Source: Pelagibius sp. (GTDB lineage: Bacteria > Pseudomonadota > Alphaproteobacteria > Kiloniellales > Kiloniellaceae). From it: DNA of 33,707 nucleotides. The notes under the pieces were generated by a model. It made no database searches and was not told the origin of the DNA. It was given only the letters and a program-made list of their open reading frames with translations. Both the position numbers and the translations under genes were made by a program. Shown one piece after another: positions 16,123-22,996 of the stretch. Each line of letters begins with the position of its first letter. The first letter of the stretch is position 1. The stretch is taken from assembly GCA_028280305.1 (NCBI GenBank), contig JANQMC010000067.1, forward strand, positions 1 to 33,707, read 5' to 3'.

Positions 16123-16845
16123 TTACGTTGCCTTCAGTTTCGCCAGATCCAGGGCCCGCAGGCGGGCGGCGATCAGCTCGCTTTTGATGCGCAGCAGGAC
16201 CAGCGCCAGATAGTAGAGCTTGAAGCCCAGGGCCGTGATCAGCAGCGGCCAGAGCATGGACGGATGGATCGTCGGGCCGTCCAGACGCAGGACCGAAGCC
16301 GGCTGGTGCAGGGTCGACCACCAATCCACCGAGAATTTGATGATCGGGATGTTGATCACCCCGACGAGGGCCAGCACGGCCGCCGCCCGATAGCCGCGCT
16401 GCTGATCCTCAAAAGCATTCATCAGCGCGATATGGCCGAGATAGAGAAAGAACAGGATCAGCATGGAGGTGAGACGCCCGTCCCATTCCCACCAGGTGCC
16501 CCACATCGGCCGCCCCCAAAGCGAACCGGTGGCGAGGGTGAGAAAGGCGAAACCCGCCCCGATCGGGGCCGAGGCCTTGGCCGCCAGATCGGCCAGCGGG
16601 TGGCGCCAGACCAGGGCCACGGCGCTGGCCACGGCGATAGCGACATAGACGAACATCGCCATCCAGGCCGAGGGCACGTGGACGTACATGATCCGCACGC
16701 TCTCGCCCTGCTGATAGTCGGGCGGGGCCACGAAAAGCGCCAGATAAAGGCCGATTCCCAGGCAAACCAGCGCCCCGGCCGCCACAAAGGGCAGCACGCG
16801 GTCGGCGAGGCGCGTGAAGCGGGCCGGATTGGCGAAACGGTGCAT
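16123..16845 (-). CDS. ccmC: Haem handling protein CcmC
   Basis: CcmC presents haem to CcmE, using a periplasmic tryptophan-rich WWD loop. The 240-residue protein has six membrane helices, the WWD segment GTWWEWDGRLTSMLILFFLYLG, flanking histidines in YVHVPSAWMAMFVY and STLHQPASV, and NIPIIKFSVDWWSTLH. The ATG has AGGACAGGGA just upstream. It begins 78 bases after ccmB and follows an FNR-like box at 16880-16893. Confidence 0.96.
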   Translation of the reverse strand: MHRFANPARFTRLADRVLPFVAAGALVCLGIGLYLALFVAPPDYQQGESVRIMYVHVPSAWMAMFVYVAIAVASAVALVWRHPLADLAAKASAPIGAGFAFLTLATGSLWGRPMWGTWWEWDGRLTSMLILFFLYLGHIALMNAFEDQQRGYRAAAVLALVGVINIPIIKFSVDWWSTLHQPASVLRLDGPTIHPSMLWPLLITALGFKLYYLALVLLRIKSELIAARLRALDLAKLKAT

Positions 16846-16864
16846 TTCCCTGTCCTAGTCTTTC

Positions 16865-16893
16865 TCTATAGGTAGTGCCTTGATAAAGATCAT
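16865..16893 (-). promoter_or_regulatory. FNR/FixK-like box and possible promoter before ccmC
   Basis: TTGAT-AAAG-ATCAT (16880-16893) matches 9 of 10 defined positions of the FNR-type consensus. A TATAGA -10-like hexamer (16865-16870, minus strand) lies downstream toward ccmC. Together they could give an oxygen- or redox-responsive internal promoter for ccmC to ccmI. The spacing puts the box near -28, closer to the start than a classical activating site, so repression or chance are also possible. Confidence 0.35.
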
Positions 16894-16923
16894 TCCAGCC
16901 TCGCCGCTTGCCGGCCTTGACGG

Positions 16924-17589
16924 CTATTCCAGGGCCTGGCGCAGGGCGGCGGCACCGGCCAGGGGCGTGACCACCAGCATGACCAGCAACACGGCGCCGA
17001 GCAACAGCAGGTCCGGGCGGGCCGAGAGGCCGGCCAGGGCCGAATCCGTCGCCCCGACGCCGAAAATCAGCGCCGGGATATAGAGCGGCAGCACCAGCAG
17101 GGGGATCAGCACCCCGCCGCGCCGGGCGCCAAGGGTCAGGGCCGCGCCGATGGCGCCGATCAGGCTGAGCACCGGGGTGCCGAGCAGCATGGCCAGCAGC
17201 AGGGTGCCGAGGCCAGCCATATCCATGTTGAACAGCACCGCCAGGACCGGGGCCGCCGCGATGAGCGGCAGGCCGGTGGTCAGCCAGTGGGCCAGGACCT
17301 TGCCGAGGATCGCCAGTTCCAGCGGCAGGGGCGAGAGCAGCAGTTGTTCCAGGCTGCCGTCCTCATAATCCGCCAGGAACAGCCGCTCCAGGGACAACAG
17401 GACGGCCAACAGCGCCACCACCCAGATGATACCGGGGGCGATCACCTTCAGCAGGCTGGCATCGGGCCCGATGCCGAAGGGAAAAAGCGCGCCGGTGAGC
17501 ACGAAAAACAGCACCGCCAGCCAGGCATCGGCGGACTGGCGCAGGGCCAAACGCAGGTCGCGCCCGACGATGAGCAGAAAGCCCTTCAC
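16924..17589 (-). CDS. ccmB: Haem ABC transporter permease CcmB
   Basis: CcmB is the membrane subunit of the CcmABC complex, which uses ATP to release holo-CcmE. The 221-residue protein has six hydrophobic segments and family marks such as FFVLTGALFPFGIGPDASLL, APGIIWVVALLAVLLSLERLF, DYEDGSLEQLLLSPLPLEL and a later GTPVLSLIGAIGAALTLG. The ATG overlaps the ccmA end by four bases (ATGA), so they are coupled. Confidence 0.96.
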   Translation of the reverse strand: MKGFLLIVGRDLRLALRQSADAWLAVLFFVLTGALFPFGIGPDASLLKVIAPGIIWVVALLAVLLSLERLFLADYEDGSLEQLLLSPLPLELAILGKVLAHWLTTGLPLIAAAPVLAVLFNMDMAGLGTLLLAMLLGTPVLSLIGAIGAALTLGARRGGVLIPLLVLPLYIPALIFGVGATDSALAGLSARPDLLLLGAVLLVMLVVTPLAGAAALRQALE

Positions 17590-18227
17590 CAGATCAGCTC
17601 CGGCAGCGGCGGGGGCGGCAGATCGTCAAGCGCCAGGGGCTGGGCGTCCGGCAGGTCGAGCGCAGTATGGGTCGCCACCACCACCCGGCCGCCCCCGGCC
17701 CGGTGTTGGGCGATGGCCTCGGCCAGCTTGCCGACCGAGGCATGGTCGAGACCGACGGAGGGTTCGTCCAGGAGCCAGAGTTCGGCGGGACTGGCCAGCA
17801 GGCGCGCCAGGGCAAGGCGGCGGCGCTGCCCGGCGGAGAGCAGCCGCCCGGGAACCTCGGCCAGGGCCGCGAGGGAAAAGTGCTCCAGAGCGGCGCCGAT
17901 ATCAGCGCTATGCCCCCTGAGCGCCGCCCAGAAACGCAGGTTTTCAGCGGCGCTCAGCACCGGCTTCACCGCCTCCAGGTGACCGAGATAGTGAAGCCGC
18001 CCGGCATGGGCCGCGGGTTCCTCGGCGATGCTCTCATCGTCCCAGAGGATAGCGCCGCCGACAGGCTGCAGCAGGCCGGCCATGAGCCGCAGCAGGCTGG
18101 ACTTACCGGTCCCGTTGGCCCCGGTCAGCAGCAGCGCGCCACCGGCGGCCAGGGAAAACGACAGCCCGGCAAAGACATCGCGGCCGCCGCGGCGGCAATC
18201 CAGGTCGCGGGCTTCAAAAAGCGCCAT
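17586..18227 (-). CDS. ccmA: Haem ABC transporter ATP-binding protein CcmA
   Basis: CcmA is the ATPase of the CcmABC complex and the first gene of the ccm locus. The 213-residue product has Walker A TGANGTGKSSL, a signature motif LSAGQRRRLALARLL (the SAGQ form typical of CcmA), Walker B ELWLLDEPSVGLD and VVVATHTALDLP. A proline-rich tail (LPPPPLPELIW) ends the protein. It is divergent from the response-regulator gene across a 194-base gap. Confidence 0.96.
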   Translation of the reverse strand: MALFEARDLDCRRGGRDVFAGLSFSLAAGGALLLTGANGTGKSSLLRLMAGLLQPVGGAILWDDESIAEEPAAHAGRLHYLGHLEAVKPVLSAAENLRFWAALRGHSADIGAALEHFSLAALAEVPGRLLSAGQRRRLALARLLASPAELWLLDEPSVGLDHASVGKLAEAIAQHRAGGGRVVVATHTALDLPDAQPLALDDLPPPPLPELIW

Positions 18228-18262
18228 GTCTCGGAATCAGGCCCTTGAGGAGAGTAGAGGCC

Positions 18263-18290
18263 GGTATAGCAGATCGCCGCCGCCGCACAA
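18263..18290 (-). promoter_or_regulatory. Possible promoter for the ccm locus
   Basis: On the minus strand TTGTGC (18285-18290), a 16-base spacer and TATACC (18263-18268) resemble a weak sigma-70 promoter about 35-60 bases upstream of the ccmA start. The 194-base gap here must also carry the promoter of the divergent response-regulator gene, for which I found no convincing elements. Confidence 0.3.
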
Positions 18291-18421
18291 CAGAGCGCCC
18301 GGCGAAGGCTGCGGAAAATATAGCTAAATTCGCTACGCGAAACGGAAAATTAAGGCTGTTTGCGCAGATTTATACGATCTGAGACCCGCCGTAAGGGTCA
18401 TCATCGCCGGGACTGCCTTAA

Positions 18422-19261
18422 GTGCCTGTAAGACCGATTATTCTGGCTGAAGACAACGACAAGTTGCGCCGTCTCTATTCTGAAATGCTCGAAGCCGCCG
18501 GCTTCAAGGTCATGCATGCCAGCGACGGCGAAAAGGCCATCAGCCTGCTGCACAAGATCGTCAATCCGCAACTGATCATCCTGGATGTCATGATGCCGCG
18601 GCTCGACGGCATCCAGACCTGCGCCCGAATTCGCAAAATGCAGGGCATGAACCCCTGCCCCATTTTGTTTCTGACCGCCCTGGACAGCCCGGAAACGATC
18701 CTGGAGTGCCTGAACGCCGGGGGCGACGACTATCTGGTAAAGTCGGCGCCCATGGCCGAGGTGGTCGAAAGGGTCCAGTACTGGTCGCGCAAAGGGTCCT
18801 CGGACGACGGCGCGGAGCGCCGCAAGAAAGCGATCAGGGAGCTGGAGTCTCTTTCAGACGACGATCCCAACCGCGGCGGCGAGACTTCCGACGGGATCTC
18901 CGGCGAAAACGCCATCATCGATCTGATCGCCACGTTCATCAACGAAACCAACGAAGCTTTCACCGAGAAAGAAGAGACCTTTTATCGCTTCGGCTATCTG
19001 GTTGGACTCGTCGGCGCCTACATGAAGCAGATGGGCAGCCAGGAGCGGCGCTTTCACCGCATGGTGCGCAACCTCGTCTACCGGACCGATTTCATCGACC
19101 GCAAGGAGATCGATGCGCTGCTGGAAAACTACGAGCGCATCGTAAACCAGAACCAGTTCCAGGAAGGCTGGCAGCACGGCCAGAACGTGGCCGCCGACAT
19201 CGGCGTTCCGCAGAAGACGCGCAAGGCAAACAGCGCAACCGCGGGAGCATCGCCGTCATGA
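18422..19261 (+). CDS. Response regulator with unrecognised C-terminal half
   Basis: This 279-residue protein has an N-terminal receiver domain (residues about 5-120): the acidic pocket EDND (Glu10, Asp11), phospho-acceptor Asp55 in IILDVMMPRLDG, the threonine in FLTALD and the lysine in YLVKSAP. The C-terminal part (about 165-265) is alpha-helical and polar, with FINETNEAFTEKEETFYRFG and MGSQERRFHRMVRNLVYRTD, and is not a DNA-binding, GGDEF, EAL or HPt domain that I recognise. The start is GTG; a later ATG would delete the acidic pocket. No clear ribosome binding site was seen. The stop overlaps the kinase ATG (ATGA), making a cognate pair likely. Confidence 0.9.
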   Translation: MPVRPIILAEDNDKLRRLYSEMLEAAGFKVMHASDGEKAISLLHKIVNPQLIILDVMMPRLDGIQTCARIRKMQGMNPCPILFLTALDSPETILECLNAGGDDYLVKSAPMAEVVERVQYWSRKGSSDDGAERRKKAIRELESLSDDDPNRGGETSDGISGENAIIDLIATFINETNEAFTEKEETFYRFGYLVGLVGAYMKQMGSQERRFHRMVRNLVYRTDFIDRKEIDALLENYERIVNQNQFQEGWQHGQNVAADIGVPQKTRKANSATAGASPS

Positions 19262-20253
19262 CCGAAGGCGGCGCTGCGGTTTCATCCTTCTGGCCGGTGC
19301 TAACCGGCGGCGGGCTGGTTCTGCTCATCCTTCTCGTCGGGCTGCTGGTCTTTCTGTCCCTGCGCCAGGCCCGGCAGATCGGCGAACTGGCGCTTCGGCA
19401 GGCGCAGTTGGGTGCAAAGGCCCCCGCGGATGCCTTCACGGAAACACAGAACAAGCAGCTCGAAGAAAGTCTGCGGCAGGCCCGCGAAAGGGCCAGCCGC
19501 GCCGATCGCGCCAATCAGGCAAAGTCGGCCTTCCTGACGATGATGAGCCATGAGCTGCGCACGCCGCTCAGCGCCATCATCGGCTTTGCCGAAATGATCG
19601 AACAACAGGCACTGGGGCCGATCGGCATCGGCAGGTACAGCGACTACGCAACCGATATCCGGCAGTCGGGCCAGCACCTGCTCGGCATCATCAACGACAT
19701 CCTGGATCTTTCAAAAGTCGAATCGGGCCGCGAGAGCCTTCAGGAAGAGGACATAGCGCCGGCCATGCTGTTCGACGGCGTCCGCATTCTGGTCGAAGGC
19801 CGCGCGACCGAGGCCGGGGTCACCCTCAGCTTCGAGCATAGTGAAGACCTGCCGGCGATCCGCGCCGACCAGCGGCGGCTGACGCAGATTCTGGTCAACC
19901 TGCTGTCCAATGCCGTGAAGTTCACGCCGGAGGGCGGCCGTGTCTGCCTCAAGTCCTGGGCCACCGAAGGCAGCGGCATCGTGTTCCAGGCCATCGACAA
20001 CGGTGTCGGTATCGCGCGCGAGAACATTCCGCTCGCCCTCTCGGTCTTCGGCCAGGTCGACAACGATTCCCAGCATCAAGGCACCGGCCTGGGCCTGCCG
20101 CTGGCCAAGGCGCTGGCGGAACTGCACGGCGGCACCCTGGACCTTCAGAGCGAGCTGGGCGAAGGCACCACGGTCACCCTGCGCCTGCCCGCCTATCGGA
20201 TCGTCGCGGAACCGGCGGCAGAGGAAGCCTCGCTGCAGCAGGCTGCCGGTTAG
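19258..20253 (+). CDS. Sensor histidine kinase with a single N-terminal membrane helix
   Basis: This 331-residue membrane-anchored kinase has one hydrophobic helix at residues about 10-35 (LTGGGLVLLILLVGLLVFL), a coiled-coil linker rich in Arg, Gln and Ala, the H-box SHELRTPLSAIIGFAEMIE, N-box QILVNLLSNAVKFTPEGG, G1 AIDNGVGI and G2 GTGLGLPLAKALAELHGG. There is no periplasmic or PAS sensor domain, so the input may come through the linker or a partner protein. The frame is open far upstream but that is the shadow of the regulator gene; the ATG at 19258 overlaps its stop. Its partner is most likely the upstream response regulator. Confidence 0.94.
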   Translation: MTEGGAAVSSFWPVLTGGGLVLLILLVGLLVFLSLRQARQIGELALRQAQLGAKAPADAFTETQNKQLEESLRQARERASRADRANQAKSAFLTMMSHELRTPLSAIIGFAEMIEQQALGPIGIGRYSDYATDIRQSGQHLLGIINDILDLSKVESGRESLQEEDIAPAMLFDGVRILVEGRATEAGVTLSFEHSEDLPAIRADQRRLTQILVNLLSNAVKFTPEGGRVCLKSWATEGSGIVFQAIDNGVGIARENIPLALSVFGQVDNDSQHQGTGLGLPLAKALAELHGGTLDLQSELGEGTTVTLRLPAYRIVAEPAAEEASLQQAAG

Positions 20254-20289
20254 GGTTTCAAAGCCTTCCGGCCTTTCGGCCCAAGTCGC

Positions 20290-21750
20290 TCAAATCTGAT
20301 AGGTAGAGATGATCACCGCCAGAGCCGCCGCGGCCCAATCGCGGGTAATATCCGGGTCGCCGCCTACGCCGGTGTCGTAGAACTCGCCGTTGACGGCCAC
20401 GATCCCGAGATAGGAGTTCAAGCGTCCGAGATGGGCGACGAAATTGTAGGCCTGTTCGCCGCTGGGAAGGTGATAGCAGAGGGCCGCGAAACGCCGCGCC
20501 AGCAGACCGTCGACACGCGCATGCGGCATCACCTGCGAAAAGCTCGGATCGGCCTGGCAGTTGGCAAAGCCGAGCCCCTTGCTGACGTTGAAGACGAACT
20601 GGTTCGAGACGAAATCAACATTCGTGACCGCCGGATTGAAGACCAGCCCCTGAAAGATCAGGGCGATATCGCCCTGCTGCGATTCAGCGACACAAAGCCC
20701 GTCGCCGTCGCTGAGCGGCATGGTCTCCGGCACTGCCACGGTCGCACCGGTCTCTGAATCCACAAAGAGATCAAAGCTGAGCGCCGCGAGATCATTCTCC
20801 GGCACCACCGCGGCCAGGGCGGCGACGACCTGCACGAACCCCTGGGGATCGTCGAGCGTGCCCGGCGTCTGCAGGGAATCGACGATCTCGTTCAGGCTGC
20901 GGGTCGCCAGATGGAAATAGTTGCGACCGCCGCAGGTCATGTCCCGATTCACCTGCGCCGCTGCTTGCGCAGTTTCCGGGACCGAGAAGGCGAAGACCGT
21001 CTCGGCGGCCGGGCCGAGGCCGACGTCGGCACCACTGGCACCGCTCGCCACCAGCTCCTGCAACAGGTGCGCGGGAACCGCCCAGTTCAACGAGGAAGCC
21101 CCGCCGTCCAGGCCGCCGTCGACCACGCCGACGACAGCGCCGCGGGCGTTGATGACCGGCCCGCCGGAGGAGCCGGGCTTCACCACGGCGGTCAGGCGAA
21201 AGATCTCCAGATTGATGGCCGGCGCGCCGAGGTTTTCGATCTGGCGGCGCGACGCATCATTCAGAATATCGCTCAGCTTCTTCACGTTGAGCGCCCGGGA
21301 CCCATAGGTTTCCTGCCAATTGCGCACGTTGAGCGGCAGGCCGATGGCGGCCAGTTCCTCCTGCTCGGCCGCTTCGGCCGTTTCCGACAGCGCCGGCACA
21401 GCCGGCGGGTTTTCCACGGCGAGCAACGCCAGATCGGCACGGCGCAGGGATTTGGAGGCCTGCGCGCGGCGCTGCACCCCGGCCTCGACATAATCCACCG
21501 TCACGCTGCGGCAGTCGGCCACCACATGCAGCGCCGTCACCACCGTCGAGGGGTCGGGCCAGATAAAGCCGGAGCCGACCCGCGAGCCCTGGCCGCCGGG
21601 GCAACCCTCCGCCGTCACCCGCACGACAGAGGTTGCGGCGGCCCGCACGATATCCGCCGACGGCTTGGCCGTTGCGGAAGACACCCAGGCCGACATCAGG
21701 CCCCCGATAAGAACCGAACCCAGCAGGCAGGCGGCGGTCGCTTTCATCAT
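20290..21750 (-). CDS. Secreted trypsin-like serine protease
   Basis: This 486-residue protein has a signal peptide (residues 1-28, cleavage after SSATA) and a chymotrypsin-fold protease domain at residues about 33-230. The catalytic triad is visible: His75 in VVTALHVVADC, Asp106 in LRRADLALLAV and Ser195 in KPGSSGGPVINARGAVVGVV. There is no PDZ domain, unlike DegP/HtrA. The C-terminal 250 residues are of unknown type, with cysteines (MTCGGRNYFHLATRSLNEIV; GLGFANCQADPSF; AALCYHLPSG) that may form disulphides. The ATG overlaps the end of the upstream membrane-protein gene by four bases, implying co-translation. Confidence 0.88.
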   Translation of the reverse strand: MMKATAACLLGSVLIGGLMSAWVSSATAKPSADIVRAAATSVVRVTAEGCPGGQGSRVGSGFIWPDPSTVVTALHVVADCRSVTVDYVEAGVQRRAQASKSLRRADLALLAVENPPAVPALSETAEAAEQEELAAIGLPLNVRNWQETYGSRALNVKKLSDILNDASRRQIENLGAPAINLEIFRLTAVVKPGSSGGPVINARGAVVGVVDGGLDGGASSLNWAVPAHLLQELVASGASGADVGLGPAAETVFAFSVPETAQAAAQVNRDMTCGGRNYFHLATRSLNEIVDSLQTPGTLDDPQGFVQVVAALAAVVPENDLAALSFDLFVDSETGATVAVPETMPLSDGDGLCVAESQQGDIALIFQGLVFNPAVTNVDFVSNQFVFNVSKGLGFANCQADPSFSQVMPHARVDGLLARRFAALCYHLPSGEQAYNFVAHLGRLNSYLGIVAVNGEFYDTGVGGDPDITRDWAAAALAVIISTYQI

Positions 21751-22370
21751 CGCGGTTCCTCACAAAGGCCGGACCAGGCGGCCTGCAGGGTTTCCTTGGG
21801 CACCTCCGAGAGACTGGCCGCCAGCGCCGGCCAGGGCGCCGGGGCCAGGGACCAGGCGTTGCGCGCCTCCGCTGCATCGGGCGCACGCGATGGATCGGTG
21901 CGCTGGCAGGCCGCGCCCGCCTCTCCGGAAAACAGTACGCTCGCGGTTTTCAAGGGACCTTCCGCCGCCTCGGCACTCACCTCCCCTTCGGCGGAAAGGG
22001 TGAGGCCGCTCAACTGCCGAACCGCGATACGCTGGGCAACCTCGGGCGCGAGACCGATGGCCTGCCAACGCTCGGCGATTTCCTGGGGTGTCGGCGACAG
22101 CAAATCGTGGGTGCGCGCCCAGAGGCCGCTGCCGAGGCCGGCAATGGTCATCACCGCAAAGGCGGTGACCGCCCAGTTGTGGCCGGCACTGCGCGGCGCC
22201 GCGCTCTCCCCCTTGGGCAGGAAGGGATTTTTCACACCGGTCAGGGCGACCACACCGGCGGCCATCGCGAGAACCGCGGAGACCACCGAGCCGGTAACCC
22301 CCGACGTCGACAGCCCGATCAGCAATCCGGTCAGAAGGCCTAAAGCACAGGCCGCTGCGAACATTGCCAT
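21747..22370 (-). CDS. Membrane protein of unknown function, co-transcribed with the protease
   Basis: This 207-residue product starts at the ATG at 22370, just after GGGGGG; the open frame extends to 22652 but runs through structured non-coding sequence. The N-terminal half holds about three hydrophobic segments (ACALGLLTGLLIGLS, SVVSAVLAMAAGVVALTGV and NWAVTAFAVMTIAGLGSGL). The C-terminal half is soluble and polar, with LSPTPQEIAERWQAIGLAPE and a few cysteines (GAACQRTD, SGLCEEPR). I do not recognise the family. Overlap with the protease gene suggests that it anchors, assists or regulates the protease (inference). Confidence 0.65.
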   Translation of the reverse strand: MAMFAAACALGLLTGLLIGLSTSGVTGSVVSAVLAMAAGVVALTGVKNPFLPKGESAAPRSAGHNWAVTAFAVMTIAGLGSGLWARTHDLLSPTPQEIAERWQAIGLAPEVAQRIAVRQLSGLTLSAEGEVSAEAAEGPLKTASVLFSGEAGAACQRTDPSRAPDAAEARNAWSLAPAPWPALAASLSEVPKETLQAAWSGLCEEPR

Positions 22371-22534
22371 GTTACCCCCCAAAGCCGCACAGGCGGCTTC
22401 GCTCTCGCCCAATTCTCGCCGCCATCTAATGAAAGCGTCAATGGAGCTTTCGGCGCGATTTTGAACAAAAGGGGTAGCCACACGCCCCGAAGAGGCAGCG
22501 GCGGGCGGAAGTTCAATCGATTGGCAGGAAAGAA

Positions 22535-22695
22535 GCGGGCGGTCCCGCTGGCTTGGGGCCTCAACAGACGTGAGGTACGCGACCGCCCGTAAGTGGAGCT
22601 TTCGAAAAGTGTGGGGCGGCCATGCTTGGTCGGGGCACATGGCCGCCCCCATAGTTGCCAGCGTTTAAGGGGCAATAATCTCGAGGATCGCTGGC
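22535..22695. ncRNA. Candidate structured RNA or long leader, orientation unknown
   Basis: Three strong helices can form in 161 bases: 22535-22544 with 22581-22590 (10 bp, enclosing the smaller stem CCTCA/TGAGG), 22613-22624 with 22638-22649 (12 bp perfect, GGGGCGGCCATG) and 22657-22663 with 22689-22695 (GCCAGCG/CGCTGGC). The heptamer CGCTGGC also occurs at 22546-22552, so GCCAGCG has two alternative partners. On the minus strand this could be the 5' leader of the membrane-protein/protease operon; on the plus strand a free RNA. I could not assign it to tmRNA, RNase P, SRP or a known riboswitch, and a 6S-like RNA is possible but unproven. Confidence 0.4.
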
Positions 22696-22829
22696 CTCCT
22701 CGACAGAGAGGGGAAGTCTCCGTGGCTAGAAAGCTAGGCAGCGATTGCGGTTGGATCTGGCCGCAAATGGGGCGAGATTATGATTTCTGTCTTGAGAGGC
22801 TGCGGCAGGCATTCAACCGGCGAAGCTGT

Positions 22830-22946
22830 CCCCTCACCCCGACCCTCTCCCACCAAGGGAGAGGGGGAACAAATAGATGCATTGCAGCGTCTCCCTCTCC
22901 CCTCGTGGGAGAGGGAGGGGCCCGCGTTAGCGGGAGGGTGAGGGGG
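22830..22946. repeat. Palindromic intergenic repeat element of the CCCTCACCC...CCCTCTCCC type
   Basis: The outer arms CCCCTCACCC (22830-22839) and GGGTGAGGGG (22936-22945) are inverted. Inside are hairpins CCCTCTCCC/GGGAGAGGG (22843-22851, 22857-22865), an 11-bp version (22891-22901, 22907-22917) and CCCGC-GTTA-GCGGG (22921-22934). Repeats with this sequence are widespread between genes in many Alphaproteobacteria. It may act as a transcript end for the PaaK-like gene. Confidence 0.8.
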
Positions 22947-22996
22947 CCAATCTCTCGGTTTCCCGGACGTCGCGCGTCAAGAAACGACCCAGGCCG

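Larger units (their letters stand above)
22371..22996. other. 626-base stretch without a protein gene
   Basis: This gap between the membrane-protein gene and the PaaK-like gene holds a structured segment (22535-22695) and a large palindromic repeat element (22830-22946). The longest open frame (22593-23006, plus strand) reads straight through the repeat and is not credible as a gene. Between 22696 and 22829 I see nothing recognisable. Confidence 0.7.

Noticed and set aside
22371..22652. N-terminal extension of the 207-residue membrane-protein gene
   Set aside because: A GGGGGG ribosome binding site directly precedes the ATG at 22370, and the upstream part overlaps the structured hairpins.
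22843..22934. Possible CRISPR-like array of short repeats
   Set aside because: The repeats are nested hairpins of one palindromic element with no regular spacers.
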